Shown: positions 18,186 to 28,157 of the stretch, piece after piece
Layout: the number at the start of each line of letters is the position of its first letter
Position numbering within the stretch: the first letter of the stretch is position 1
Assembly (NCBI RefSeq): GCF_010500915.1
Contig: NZ_JAAAWP010000002.1
Coordinates: 482,449-546,448, forward strand
DNA from: Alteromonas hispanica
Lineage (GTDB): Bacteria; Pseudomonadota; Gammaproteobacteria; Enterobacterales; Alteromonadaceae
Direction: 5' to 3'
DNA: 64,000 bases
Notes under the pieces: generated by a model
What the model saw: the letters and a program-made list of their open reading frames with translations, nothing else
Database searches by the model: none
Told to the model about the DNA's origin: nothing
Program-made: the position numbers and the translations under genes

Positions 18186-21100
18186 CTACTGTTTGCGGTA
18201 GCTAACTTTAAATAGCAAGCTGTATAAAACAGGCACGGCAATTAGCGTTAAAACAGTGGCGAAGGAAAGACCGCCCATAATCGTCACTGCCATATCTGCA
18301 AAGAAGGGGTCGAAAAGCAGAGGCGCCATACCCAGTATGGTAGTCACTGCCGCAAGCGCAACAGGTCGCACACGACTTAGCGTGGCCTCTACAATCGCTT
18401 TTCTAATCGCCAGCCCTTCCTCAATTTGAAGGTCAATTTCCTCAATTAATACAATAGCATTTTTTATTAACATGCCGAACAAACTAAGGAACCCTAGTAA
18501 AGACATAAAACCAAATGGCATCCCGGTGGCAAGTAGACCGGATACCACCCCCACTACTGCCATAGGAACCACAAGCCAAATGATCAGAGGCTGTCTGGCG
18601 CGGCCAAATAGCAACACTGATATAATAAACATCACTAAAAAGCCTGCTGGCAATCCTGCTCCCAAGGCTTTTTGGGCATCTCGAGAGCTTTCAAATTCTC
18701 CGCCCCATTCAAGGTGATACCCCGGCGGTAGCTCGATAGACTCGACAACTGGTCGTATTCTCTCGAACGCCTTTGCAGCCGTCTCGCTAGGACCAGGTTC
18801 ACCCTCTACCGTAATGGTGCGCAAGCGGTCCCTTCTGTGAATTCGCATTTCTTCGGTAACAAGCTCCAGCCCTTTAGACACCTGCGTGAAGGGAACATAC
18901 TGGCGCTGCTGTGAAGACCAAACCTGTGATTCTCGAATTGACTGTAGTTCGGTGTCTTCGGCTTTGCCCATTTTGGCCATGATGCTATACGCATAGTCGC
19001 CGTCCTGAACCGTGCCTAACTGCACGCCACTGCTGGCATATTGCACAGTTTGGCTAAAGTCAGAGTGGGATACACCAGCAATGCCTGCATTATAATTGTC
19101 ATACTGAGTATTAATGGCAAACCCTTTCTCGCGCCAGTTATGACGCACATCGATAATTTGCTCATCTTCTGCAAATAGGCGCTTAGCCTGCTCAGCTATT
19201 TCTCGAAGAACCTCAGTATCAGGGCCAGAAAATCTCGCTTCAAGTTTGGCGCCAGACCCCGGGCCAAACTGCATGCGCTCCATGTAAAAGCTGGCATCGA
19301 AGTCTAAGTCGGTTAGCTTATCTGATAGCGCTTCTTGAATAGAAGGAATACTATCCAATGTTTTTGCCCTAACCATAAAGAAGGCATAATTTTCGTTTGC
19401 ACTTTTCGGGGCGTAGGTAAGAGTAAACCTGTCAGCACCCTGACCAACAAAGGTGGTAACAGCCGTTACATTTTCCATTTCAAGAATGCGTTTCTCGGCT
19501 TGTTTGGCGATGACTTCGGTGGCTCGAATGTCGCGGTCTTGCGGGCCCCAATAGTGAACAAAGAAGAGTGGGGCATTGGAAGGGGGAAAGAATCCTTGTT
19601 TCACCATACCAAAACTGCCATATGCCACAACGGTAATAACTACTAAGGCGGCAATGGTAACCCAACGAAATTTGAGTGCTTTTACGAGTGCACCTTTAAA
19701 ATAGGTGAGCATAGTTGAGGGTTTTTCATCACCACCTGACGACATACCTTTTCTATAAAAGTAGGCTCCCAATACAGGCACAAGGGTTACCGCTAATACC
19801 CAGCTTATAAGCAGTGACACAAGCACAACAGCAAATAGTGAATATAAAAATTCGCCTGTGGCGTCGTTAGATAACCCAATACCTGAAAACGCTGCAATAC
19901 CAATAATGGTGGCTCCCAGCAACGGCCATTGTGTGCGCTTAACAATGAAGCTTGCTGCGCTTTTTGCCGTTGTACCCGTGGCCATTCGAAGCATCATACC
20001 TTCTGCAACCACAATGGCATTATCTACCAACATGCCCATAGCAATAACCATGGCTCCTAGGGATATACGCTGAAGCTGAATACCCATTAACCACATTATC
20101 AAAATGGTACCTAGTACGGTCACAAGCAAAACAGTGCCCACAACGACACCAGAGCGCCAGCCCATAAATAGGCACAAAGTGAGGGTTACCACAGCTACTG
20201 ACATCACTAAGTTGTTAATAAACCCATCTACCGACTCATCAACAACCGAGGCTTGATCGTAAATTGGTGTCAGTGTAATACCCACAGGCAATTGTTTGAG
20301 CAATTCGTCTACTTTGGCGTTTACTTTCGCACCTACATCCACAATATTGACATCTTCAAGAGCTGATACGCTGAGTGTTAATGCTTCTTCTCCGTTATAG
20401 CGCACTAACACAGACTGAATGTCTGCTGGCTCAAGTTTTAGCGTTGCAATGTCCGCTACCCGTAAAGAGCGATTGGTACCAGGAATAACCACCGATAAGT
20501 TAGAAATCTCTTCTAGTTTATCGGGAGCGCGCTCAACAATAATTCTGACATTCTTTTCGTCTACTTTTACGCGACCACCATTAAATGGGCGAAGATTGTC
20601 TTGAAATAAAGAGGCTAAATCGGGGAATGATATGCCCAAACCGGCCAGTTGATAGGGGTCGATGTAAGCCACTATTTGCTCTTTTTGTACACCGGTTACA
20701 TCCACTTTTGCTACCCCTTCTGTAGTCAGCAAGTCTCGACGTATAATGCGAGCAAACTCACGTAACTCACGAGTGTCAAAATCGGGTGCACTTAGGGCGT
20801 AGTAAAGACCATATACATCACCAAAATCGTCATAAACAATAGGGTCTTGCGTACCGGTAGGAAGCGAACTTGCGGTGTCGCGAATACGTTTTCTTAGCTC
20901 GTCCCAAATTTGCGGAAGTACTTTACTATCGTAAGTACTTTTTACTTCAACCGTGACTTCTGACAAGCCGGGAGATGATACCGAGCTTACCTTTTTAAGT
21001 TGAGGCATTTGTTGAATAGCAATTTCAAGTCGCTCGGTAACTTCGCGCTCTACTTTTTCTGCACCCGCCCCAGGGTAAGCGGTATATACCTTTACTTGTT

Positions 21101-21227
21101 TAATGGTGAAAGCAGGGTCTTCTAAACGTCCTATTTTCGACATCGCCAGAATACCGCCTAACAGCAGTATTACTACCATAAGCCATACATTAACCGGCTT
21201 ATCTATTGAGAAGCGCGCTATATCCAT
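18186..21227 (-). CDS. RND efflux permease (system 1)
   Basis: Inner-membrane proton-driven exporter of the AcrB/HAE-1 superfamily, 1013 residues. It begins MDIARFSIDKPVNVWLMVVI and has the two-fold RND plan: six membrane helices after each large periplasmic loop. The helix-4 motif GMLVDNAIVV contains the conserved relay aspartate. The second half has the matching FGMLIKNAIVLIEEI. The adaptor gene ends 3 nt upstream, so the two are one operon, and a TetR gene is divergent from it. No TolC-type channel is nearby, so a shared one is presumably used. The substrate is unknown. Confidence 0.93.
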   Translation of the reverse strand: MDIARFSIDKPVNVWLMVVILLLGGILAMSKIGRLEDPAFTIKQVKVYTAYPGAGAEKVEREVTERLEIAIQQMPQLKKVSSVSSPGLSEVTVEVKSTYDSKVLPQIWDELRKRIRDTASSLPTGTQDPIVYDDFGDVYGLYYALSAPDFDTRELREFARIIRRDLLTTEGVAKVDVTGVQKEQIVAYIDPYQLAGLGISFPDLASLFQDNLRPFNGGRVKVDEKNVRIIVERAPDKLEEISNLSVVIPGTNRSLRVADIATLKLEPADIQSVLVRYNGEEALTLSVSALEDVNIVDVGAKVNAKVDELLKQLPVGITLTPIYDQASVVDESVDGFINNLVMSVAVVTLTLCLFMGWRSGVVVGTVLLVTVLGTILIMWLMGIQLQRISLGAMVIAMGMLVDNAIVVAEGMMLRMATGTTAKSAASFIVKRTQWPLLGATIIGIAAFSGIGLSNDATGEFLYSLFAVVLVSLLISWVLAVTLVPVLGAYFYRKGMSSGGDEKPSTMLTYFKGALVKALKFRWVTIAALVVITVVAYGSFGMVKQGFFPPSNAPLFFVHYWGPQDRDIRATEVIAKQAEKRILEMENVTAVTTFVGQGADRFTLTYAPKSANENYAFFMVRAKTLDSIPSIQEALSDKLTDLDFDASFYMERMQFGPGSGAKLEARFSGPDTEVLREIAEQAKRLFAEDEQIIDVRHNWREKGFAINTQYDNYNAGIAGVSHSDFSQTVQYASSGVQLGTVQDGDYAYSIMAKMGKAEDTELQSIRESQVWSSQQRQYVPFTQVSKGLELVTEEMRIHRRDRLRTITVEGEPGPSETAAKAFERIRPVVESIELPPGYHLEWGGEFESSRDAQKALGAGLPAGFLVMFIISVLLFGRARQPLIIWLVVPMAVVGVVSGLLATGMPFGFMSLLGFLSLFGMLIKNAIVLIEEIDLQIEEGLAIRKAIVEATLSRVRPVALAAVTTILGMAPLLFDPFFADMAVTIMGGLSFATVLTLIAVPVLYSLLFKVSYRKQ

Positions 21228-21230
21228 GAA

Positions 21231-22304
21231 TTACTTCTCTCCTTTGTACGGGAGGACTTTCATGTCGGGCGTCATTTTTGTGGCCCCGGCCGATACTACG
21301 CGCTGCCCAAGACGAATATCGCCTTCAACAATAGCAAGTTCATTTTCGATGTGTTTAACGCTGATTGACTGTTTGTTAACGCGGCTGTTGTTCTCGTCAA
21401 AGATCCATATAGCAAACCCATTGTCCTTATCTCCCACTAACGATTTCACTGGCACGACAAGTCCTTCGGGGTACATAGAGCCTTGCAGGCTTACTTTTAC
21501 AATAGCGCGAGCGCCAGGAGTAAGCGGTAACTCTTCCCGGGGCTCCATGGCAAACACGACTTCGTAAGTTTGCGATACCGGATCGGGCTGGGTTGAATGT
21601 TCGACGTAAGTTACTGGATACCACTGGCTTCTATTGGTGGCAAGGGTAGCACTTGCCTGCTTTATACCACGACCTAAATTAGCGGTGAGCAGCCGTTCAG
21701 GTACATTGATATTAAAATAGATTTTTGACATATCCTGCAGTCGAGCAATGGGCGTACCCGCAGCAACAAAGCTATTATTTTCAACGAGTCGTTGAGATAG
21801 TTTGGCATCAAAAGGGGCATAAAGCTGGGTGTAGCTCAAATCTTGTTCCGCATTTTTTAAATCAAGCACAGCAAGTTCGTATGACGTTTTTGCCGAATCA
21901 AGGGAGCTTTGAGCAACAAGATTTTGTGCGAACATTTTCTCGATGCGGCTAAGTTCACGCTTAGACTGTTCTAGCCGTGTTCTCGACTGCTCTACGCGGC
22001 GCTCAAAAGGCTCTCTATCGATAGTGGCTAAGAGTTTGCCCTTCTCAATATCACTTCCCGTTACAAGGTCGGTTTGAATCAGGCGACCAGACACTTCAAA
22101 GCTTAGATCTACCGTTTTAACCGCTGATACCACCGCAGGAAAGGTAAATTCATCAAAATTTGGTATGTTGCTAATCGTTGCCAGCTTTACATAGCGCGGG
22201 GTGGCGGGTTCTGACGACTCAGTCTTTTCCGATGTGCATGCAGCAACGGTTAAAAAGGTGATCGCAGTAACGATAAAAGTACGAGAGATTCGCATCATGG
22301 ACAT
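21231..22304 (-). CDS. RND periplasmic adaptor lipoprotein (system 1)
   Basis: Membrane-fusion protein that links the RND permease to an outer-membrane channel. The N-terminal lipobox ends at Cys23 (LTVAAC). The first lipoyl half-motif VDLSFEVSGRLIQTDLVTGSD, an alpha-hairpin (about 95-150), the second half-motif YTQLYAPFDAKLSQRLVENN and beta-barrel segments give the standard order. 357 residues. It is the first gene of the operon, with its promoter overlapped by TetR operator-like repeats. Confidence 0.92.
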   Translation of the reverse strand: MSMMRISRTFIVTAITFLTVAACTSEKTESSEPATPRYVKLATISNIPNFDEFTFPAVVSAVKTVDLSFEVSGRLIQTDLVTGSDIEKGKLLATIDREPFERRVEQSRTRLEQSKRELSRIEKMFAQNLVAQSSLDSAKTSYELAVLDLKNAEQDLSYTQLYAPFDAKLSQRLVENNSFVAAGTPIARLQDMSKIYFNINVPERLLTANLGRGIKQASATLATNRSQWYPVTYVEHSTQPDPVSQTYEVVFAMEPREELPLTPGARAIVKVSLQGSMYPEGLVVPVKSLVGDKDNGFAIWIFDENNSRVNKQSISVKHIENELAIVEGDIRLGQRVVSAGATKMTPDMKVLPYKGEK

Positions 22305-22380
22305 AATGTTTTGTAATCCATATCAAATTAAATAAAAAGAGAATAGAAGAAACGGAATTAGCCGAATGGAGCTTCTTCTT

Positions 22381-22440
22381 AAAGTAAACTGTTGAGTGCA
22401 TTTTAGTGTGCTTCATTTGAAAAGTAAACTGTTCAGTGTA
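22381..22440. promoter_or_regulatory. Paired operator-like repeats between tetR and the RND operon
   Basis: Two direct copies (22381-22400 and 22421-22440) identical at 18 of 20 positions and spaced exactly 40 bp apart. The core of the second, ACTGTTCAGT, is a hyphenated palindrome; the first is one base off. The second copy covers the -35 box of the leftward operon and the spacer of the rightward tetR promoter; the first lies by the leftward start site. They are the likely TetR binding sites. Confidence 0.65.
22400..22428 (-). promoter_or_regulatory. Promoter of the RND system 1 operon
   Basis: On the minus strand TTTACT, 17-bp spacer and TAAAAT. The -35 box lies inside the second operator-like repeat. 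Confidence 0.5.
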
Positions 22441-22444
22441 ATAT
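22417..22444 (+). promoter_or_regulatory. Promoter of the tetR gene
   Basis: TTGAAA, 16-bp spacer and TAATAT, with the spacer filled by the second operator-like repeat, consistent with autorepression. The tetR ATG is about 30 nt downstream. Confidence 0.5.
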
Positions 22445-22474
22445 GTGCCTTAGCATTCATTAAGACTTTATTAA

Positions 22475-23086
22475 ATGACAGACATTACACGCAGACGAAG
22501 CGATAAAAAGCGAGAAGCTATCATTCAGGCCGCCACCCAAGCGTTTCAGGAGTTTGGGGTGAATGGTACAAGTATGGATAAATTGGCCGAATTGGCAAAT
22601 GTATCGAAGCGGACCGTTTATAATCATTTCTCAACCAAAGAATATTTGGTGATGCACTTAATCAAAGAGCAATGGCAGAGTGCATTAGTTGATATTAATG
22701 CAGAATATAAAAGCGACTCGCCTTTAAACGAGCAGCTAGAGGAATTAGTATTTCAAGAGGTATCGTTTATGTGCAGCGACAGCCATCTTGAACTAGCCCG
22801 TGTTGCCATTGGTCACTTTTTTTACAAGCCTGAAAAGCTGAAAGACGAAGTAACACAGTTAAAAGCGCAGGAATCTTCGCTGCACCGCTGGCTCAAAAAA
22901 GCTGAAGCAGACAATAGGCTAACATTTGAAGATATAGAGCAGGTGGTTAATGAAATAGACAGCCTCATTAAGGGGCAGTCTTTTTGGCCTCAACTATTTA
23001 AGATAGAAGACAACCTAAGCGACGATGATAAGTGGCGAATTACAAGAAATATTGTCGCCATGGTGTTAAGTCGATATGAATGTTAG
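22475..23086 (+). CDS. TetR/AcrR-family repressor of the RND system 1 operon
   Basis: 203 residues. The N-terminal helix-turn-helix (about 12-58) reads AIIQAATQAFQEFGVNGTSM, then KLAELANVSKRTVYNHF with the recognition helix, then STKEYLV. The C-terminal ligand domain resembles AefR-like regulators and has no motif that names a ligand. Divergent from the adaptor-permease operon with shared operator-like repeats, so local repression of both is the obvious role. Confidence 0.88.
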   Translation: MTDITRRRSDKKREAIIQAATQAFQEFGVNGTSMDKLAELANVSKRTVYNHFSTKEYLVMHLIKEQWQSALVDINAEYKSDSPLNEQLEELVFQEVSFMCSDSHLELARVAIGHFFYKPEKLKDEVTQLKAQESSLHRWLKKAEADNRLTFEDIEQVVNEIDSLIKGQSFWPQLFKIEDNLSDDDKWRITRNIVAMVLSRYEC

Positions 23087-23130
23087 AAAGCGAAGCAGTA
23101 CATGAATAGCAAGCTGCTTCGCTTCAAAAA
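23086..23130. terminator. Bidirectional terminator between tetR and the GNAT gene
   Basis: Perfect 11-base arms AAGCGAAGCAG and CTGCTTCGCTT with a 15-nt loop, followed by a short A tract. It sits immediately after the tetR stop, between converging genes. Confidence 0.65.
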
Positions 23131-23171
23131 GCCTTCCCGAATCTGAACTCAATCAGGATGGTACTACAGTG

Positions 23172-23663
23172 TTATTGTCCGTTTTTTGCAAAGTTTATCA
23201 GAGTTTCTCCATCCATTCGGTATCCAAGCCATTCGCTTTTCGCCTTTGCGCCTAGCGACTCATAGAAGTCGATAGCCGGCTTGTTCCAGTCAAGCACACT
23301 CCATTCAAATCTTCCGCAATTGTTATCAACGGCGATACCGGCAAGATGCTGCAATAGCGCCTTTCCTGCGCCTAAACCGCGAGATTGTGGAGAAACATAA
23401 AGGTCTTCTAAGTAGAGTCCATTACGCCCTTGCCATGTTGAATAGTTAAAAAAGTAAACTGCAAAGCCTATGGGCACACCCTCATTTTCGCATATGATGC
23501 AATGAGCCGTGGCACCCTCACCGAATAAAGTGTTGTGTAGGTCAGCTTCCGATGCTTCTACTTCATGTTCTGCTTTTTCATAAATTGCAAGTTCCAGAAT
23601 AAACTGACGAATTTGCTGAATATCATCTGGGGTGGATTGGCGGATTGATAGGGTATTACTCAT
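23172..23663 (-). CDS. GNAT acetyltransferase, diamine-acetyltransferase-like
   Basis: 163 residues with the whole GNAT fold. The acetyl-CoA motif A is LYLEDLYVSPQSRGLGAGKALL (R/QxxGxG/A), and the C-terminal FEWSVLDWNKPAIDFYESLGA motif B is the pattern of spermidine/diamine N-acetyltransferases. An AAGGAA ribosome site supports the start. It lies 19 nt downstream of the second RND permease on the same strand and could be read through from it. The substrate is inferred from sequence style only. Confidence 0.85.
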   Translation of the reverse strand: MSNTLSIRQSTPDDIQQIRQFILELAIYEKAEHEVEASEADLHNTLFGEGATAHCIICENEGVPIGFAVYFFNYSTWQGRNGLYLEDLYVSPQSRGLGAGKALLQHLAGIAVDNNCGRFEWSVLDWNKPAIDFYESLGAKAKSEWLGYRMDGETLINFAKNGQ

Positions 23664-23682
23664 CGGTATTCCTTATTTGCTT

Positions 23683-26600
23683 TTATCGACCACGGCTATC
23701 AAGTGCCGGCTTTTGGTCATTGATTGACGCGCTCTCACCACCTGTTGTGCTTTTTACCAACTTACTCTTAATCCATGTAAATGGCTTTCTCAAATCAAGC
23801 AAAATCAAATACAAGCAGGGCACTAAAATAAGTGTTACCAGAGTAGCATAAAGCACAGCAAAACCCAGTGCAGCAGCCATTGGCACTACAAATGCTGCCT
23901 GCAGACTGGTTTCAAACATTATAGGTAGCACGCCAACAAAAGTAGTGATTGAGGTGAGCGTTATTGCTCTAAATCTAGCCGTGCCTGCCTCAACAACCGC
24001 TTCTTTTACACTGAAGCCCTGACTTCGGCGTTGATTAACAAAATCGGTCATTACCAAAGAATCATTTATCACTACACCGGCTGCCGCAATAAGGCCAAAT
24101 GTAGACATCATGGAGAGATCTAAACCAAGCAAAAAATGTCCCCAAATAGCGCCGGTTAAGCTAAACGGAATGACCGACATGATAATGAGAGGCTGACCAT
24201 AACTTTTTAGCGGTACTGCAAGTAAAATGTACACCATCACCATGGCCGCCAAGAAAAACAGCAGCTGCTCACTTTGTTGTGCCTGCTGTTCTTCAATATC
24301 GCCACCAAGTTCTGTCATCACAGTCGGAAATTCTTCCTGAAGTTGAGGGAGAAGAGTGTCTTTGATGTCTTCTACCACTTCGTTAGGCTCAACCGTTTCT
24401 TCGTCTATATTGCCCCAAACGTAAACGCTTCTGTATCCTCCTTCACGGCGTATATAGCTAATGCCTGGCTTTTCTTCCAGGTACACGACATCGCCGAGCA
24501 TCACTTCTTCACCGGTCGGGGTTTTAATGAGCGTGTATTTCAGCTCGGCAAAGCGCTCGCGGGTAAGCTCCGGGTAGCGCACCATAACGCGCACTTCTTC
24601 GCCATTTCGAATAACACGCTGGGCTTCACCACCATAAAATCCAGCGCCAACCTGAGAGGCTATGTCTGAGAGTGTTAATCCCAAATCGTAAGCTACCGGC
24701 AGTAATGTCATCTGCACTTCTTTACTTGGAGGGTCGATAGTGGAGCTAACGTCAAACAGCCCATCTTTTTGTTGTAGCATTTCAATAAATTTTAACCCTG
24801 CGGCGTTTAAGGTATCTATATCTGAACCAAAAAGAAGGTACCCAAATTCACCATCGTCACCACCTCCGTTTACATCATCAACAACGGTAAAAGATTTCAT
24901 TCCAGTAATTTCTGGTATGGCTTCACGCCAGCGCCGCGCCAATTCAAATGTATCGATAGGGCGCTTTTCTTCTTCCACTAGGGGAGCAAGAATTTGTGCT
25001 TCAGTGCGTGTATTGTTAAATGCCAGCCTGTCTCTAACCATGCCTGAGCCAAATTCATCAATTATTTGCTGCTCAACATCAAGTATGGTGTTTTCTACGA
25101 TTTTGAGCGCATCAATGGTCGCCTGGTCTGAGACATTCTCATTCATTTCTATTCTTACGCTTGGGAAATCGTGAGGTACTTTGGGGTTTGGCACCATGCG
25201 AACATAATCTGCACTTATCAGGCCCCAGCTCAACATAAGCATGGCAACGAAAAGCATAAACACTACCCAACGAATTTTAATGGCTGCCTCGACCGTTCTT
25301 TTGTAAGGTCCATTTATAAAGTTCTGGAACCGTTTATTGAACTTAGAACGCCAGCTATTTGGTTTTACTGGAGAAAACGATGTGTGCGCTAAGTGTGCCG
25401 GCAAAATCAGCTTTGATTCAACCAGACTGAACGCTAAGCATAAGATAACAACGACAGCGATGTTATAGAAAAAAGCACCTTCCGGACCACTGCTTAATGT
25501 GAAAGGCGCAAATACTGCAATTGTTGTTAGTACACCAAATGTGGCTGGAGTGGCAACGCGTTTGGCACCACGGATCACGTTATCGACTCCGCCGCCTTTG
25601 CTTTCTATTTCTGTGTAAGCACTTTCACCGATAACTATGGCGTCGTCTACCACTATCCCAAGCACCATAATAAATGCGAACAACGAGAGAATATTGATAC
25701 TTATGCCAAATACCGGCATGAGCATTACCGCACCAAGGAAACATACCGGCAAGCCGATCATAACCCAAAATGCCAGTCTAAACCGCAAAAAGAGGGAGAG
25801 CATAAAAGCCACTAGCACAGAACCTTGCAGTAGATTCCAAAGCATCATATCTAGGCGTGCATTCAGGTAATAGGTTAGATCTACCAGTACCTCTATCTGG
25901 ACATCTTGTGTGAAAGATTTATTTTTTTGCTCTATATAGGCTTTAACTGTCTCGGCAACGGGAATGGTGTCTTGTGTTTTGGTGGCTTTAACGGCCATTG
26001 CAATAGCATTCATACCGTTATACTTAAAGTATCTTTCACCCTCTACAAAACCATCGTTTATGAAGGCTACATCTCCTAAAGTTACTTTGGCGCCGCCCTG
26101 ACCAATTTTAACAGGGATGTTGGCAAATTCTTCGCCGCTGTAAAATTGGTTTTCCACTCGCACAGAAACAAGCCCGGCGTTGGTGCGTATTTGACCCGCT
26201 GAAATGTTGGCAGAATAATTATTGATTGAACGGGTGACATCAGCAATAGATAGACCGTACTTTCTTAGCGTATCGGGCTTTATTTCTATCGCAATCTCAT
26301 CATTGGGAGCAGACATCTGAACCAGTGATACTGTGCCTAGCTGCAAGAGTTCGTCTTCTACTTCCTTCGCTATTTGCTTTAGCTCAGAAAGTGGTAAGTT
26401 ACCCACCAGCGGCATCTCTATCACGTCTTGTTGAAATTCTACTTGCGAGACATTGACTGGTTCCATACCGGCGGGAAATGTTGCTATGCCGTCTATTCGA
26501 AGTTTTACCTTATCAAGCACCTCAGTGAGTTCTGCATTTGTGTCTATTTCTAAACTTACAGTACCATTTCCTCTAAATGCTCGGGACACAGTGCGCTTTA

Positions 26601-26853
26601 TTTCAGTTATGTCTTTTATCGCCTCCTCAATTTTTATGAAAATACTTTCTTCTATTTCTTGAGGAGAAGCACCGGGGTAATTGGCAGTAACCGTAATATA
26701 GTTAATTTCAATATTGGGAAACATTTGACGTTGTATAGTGGCAAAACTGGCAATACCCATAACGATGATAAACACCATCAGTAAGTTAGCAGCCACTGAG
26801 TTACGCGCAAACCAGGCAATAATGCCGTGTTTTGTATCGTTGTGCGTATCCAT
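23683..26853 (-). CDS. RND efflux permease (system 2)
   Basis: Second proton-driven RND exporter, 1056 residues, distantly related to system 1. N-terminus GIIAWFARNSVAANLLMVFI; helix-4 motif GIVVDDAIVIGESAYTEIE has two adjacent aspartates; the second half has FGLIAAAGVVINDSLVMTDF. It begins 13 nt after its adaptor gene. There is no local regulator. The C-terminal tail (SKLVKSTTGGESASIND) is polar and extends beyond the last helix. Confidence 0.92.
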   Translation of the reverse strand: MDTHNDTKHGIIAWFARNSVAANLLMVFIIVMGIASFATIQRQMFPNIEINYITVTANYPGASPQEIEESIFIKIEEAIKDITEIKRTVSRAFRGNGTVSLEIDTNAELTEVLDKVKLRIDGIATFPAGMEPVNVSQVEFQQDVIEMPLVGNLPLSELKQIAKEVEDELLQLGTVSLVQMSAPNDEIAIEIKPDTLRKYGLSIADVTRSINNYSANISAGQIRTNAGLVSVRVENQFYSGEEFANIPVKIGQGGAKVTLGDVAFINDGFVEGERYFKYNGMNAIAMAVKATKTQDTIPVAETVKAYIEQKNKSFTQDVQIEVLVDLTYYLNARLDMMLWNLLQGSVLVAFMLSLFLRFRLAFWVMIGLPVCFLGAVMLMPVFGISINILSLFAFIMVLGIVVDDAIVIGESAYTEIESKGGGVDNVIRGAKRVATPATFGVLTTIAVFAPFTLSSGPEGAFFYNIAVVVILCLAFSLVESKLILPAHLAHTSFSPVKPNSWRSKFNKRFQNFINGPYKRTVEAAIKIRWVVFMLFVAMLMLSWGLISADYVRMVPNPKVPHDFPSVRIEMNENVSDQATIDALKIVENTILDVEQQIIDEFGSGMVRDRLAFNNTRTEAQILAPLVEEEKRPIDTFELARRWREAIPEITGMKSFTVVDDVNGGGDDGEFGYLLFGSDIDTLNAAGLKFIEMLQQKDGLFDVSSTIDPPSKEVQMTLLPVAYDLGLTLSDIASQVGAGFYGGEAQRVIRNGEEVRVMVRYPELTRERFAELKYTLIKTPTGEEVMLGDVVYLEEKPGISYIRREGGYRSVYVWGNIDEETVEPNEVVEDIKDTLLPQLQEEFPTVMTELGGDIEEQQAQQSEQLLFFLAAMVMVYILLAVPLKSYGQPLIIMSVIPFSLTGAIWGHFLLGLDLSMMSTFGLIAAAGVVINDSLVMTDFVNQRRSQGFSVKEAVVEAGTARFRAITLTSITTFVGVLPIMFETSLQAAFVVPMAAALGFAVLYATLVTLILVPCLYLILLDLRKPFTWIKSKLVKSTTGGESASINDQKPALDSRGR

Positions 26854-26866
26854 GAAAACCCCTAAA

Positions 26867-28030
26867 TTAGTTTGCTTTCGCTGTCACTGCATTAGCAGTA
26901 TTTTCAATCACTCTTACTGCCATACCGTTTTGCGGGTATTCAGGTAAACTCATCACAACTTTCTGAGGGTTAAAGTCGCCTTGAATAAGAAAGTCGCCAC
27001 TGTCTTCACGCACCACTTTAACTTTGTGAGAGTGTAGGGTGTTGTCTTCATCTAACGTCCACACTTTCTGTTCAGTAACCAACTCCTGTGGTATGCGGAA
27101 CACGTCTTCCAATACCTTACCTTCAAAACTTACTGATACGTAAGAACCAAACTTAAGGACAGGTTTGTTTGAATTGATACTATAGGGGTCGTTAACTCGC
27201 GCAACAAAGTAAGACATGCGCGTATTATTATCTACAATGCCTGTATCGCGATGAATCACACCTTTTACAGATATGCCTTGCCCGTTTTGATTTGAAATCG
27301 TGTTGTCAGAAACCGTCACTTCACTTCCTACCGTTTTCGCTTCCAGAAATCGACTATCAAAGCCAGCAACAGGAAAGGTGATTTCAGCAGATTCAATATT
27401 GTTAAGTACTGCAACAGGTGAGCCTTGTGTCACATAGTCTCCGGTGCTTATGCTGCGAGATACAACCAGCGCGTCGTAGGGCGCTTTCACCTCACAGTTT
27501 TCAAGATCGCGTTTGGCTATCTTCAATTGTGCTTCTGCAGATTTTAAGTTTGCCTCTGCACTCATCACTTGTGGCTTACGCAAATAAAGCTCTGAAACCT
27601 GAGAGTTAGGCATAGTTTTCGCCTCTCTCGCGGCTACGTCCGCCTGGGCTTTTTCTTGAATAAGTTGTGCTTTAGCACTCGCGACATTTGCCTGAGCAGA
27701 GAGCAACGCCGCTTCATAGGTGTCGGCTTCAACGGTAAATAGCACTTCCCCTTTGCGCACCAGACCTCCACTGACTAACTTTGGATTCCACATTTGAACT
27801 TCACCCGACACTTGCGCAGCAAGGTTTGTGGTTTCTAGGGGCATAACTTCGCCATAAGAGCTAAGCTGCACGCGAACGTCTTCGGGGGTCAAAGAATCAA
27901 TTGTGACGGTGGGGCGGGTATCTATTTTTTCCGCAGGCGTTTTGTCAGAAGCTGACGCTTCAATACCTTTCATACCGGCGTATCCTAGGACAAGAACTAC
28001 CGCGGGTAATACAACTTTCGTCCACTTCAT
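26867..28030 (-). CDS. RND periplasmic adaptor (system 2)
   Basis: Membrane-fusion protein, 387 residues. Its N-terminus is a signal anchor (about 6-20) without a lipobox cysteine, unlike the system 1 adaptor. Lipoyl half-motifs AAQVSGEVQMWNPKLVSGG and NCEVKAPYDALVVSRSISTGD flank a coiled hairpin (about 95-165). Upstream, an inverted repeat TTTGAC-N7-GTCAAA (28078-28096) overlaps a possible -35 box and may be an operator, but no regulator gene is adjacent. Confidence 0.92.
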   Translation of the reverse strand: MKWTKVVLPAVVLVLGYAGMKGIEASASDKTPAEKIDTRPTVTIDSLTPEDVRVQLSSYGEVMPLETTNLAAQVSGEVQMWNPKLVSGGLVRKGEVLFTVEADTYEAALLSAQANVASAKAQLIQEKAQADVAAREAKTMPNSQVSELYLRKPQVMSAEANLKSAEAQLKIAKRDLENCEVKAPYDALVVSRSISTGDYVTQGSPVAVLNNIESAEITFPVAGFDSRFLEAKTVGSEVTVSDNTISNQNGQGISVKGVIHRDTGIVDNNTRMSYFVARVNDPYSINSNKPVLKFGSYVSVSFEGKVLEDVFRIPQELVTEQKVWTLDEDNTLHSHKVKVVREDSGDFLIQGDFNPQKVVMSLPEYPQNGMAVRVIENTANAVTAKAN

Positions 28031-28157
28031 TTTACTGCCTAAACTTATTGCTAATTCTGGTTATAGTTTAACGTTTATTTGACGTTTTTTGTCAAAGAAA
28101 TTGTAACGAAAAGTGAGTCGAATAACGTTGAGAGAGCGAAACTGGCTATTCACAATC

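Noticed and set aside
18186..28030. The two RND operons as one horizontally acquired island
   Set aside because: No mobility genes, flanking repeats or tRNA; base composition looks like the rest, and the two systems face typical neighbours.
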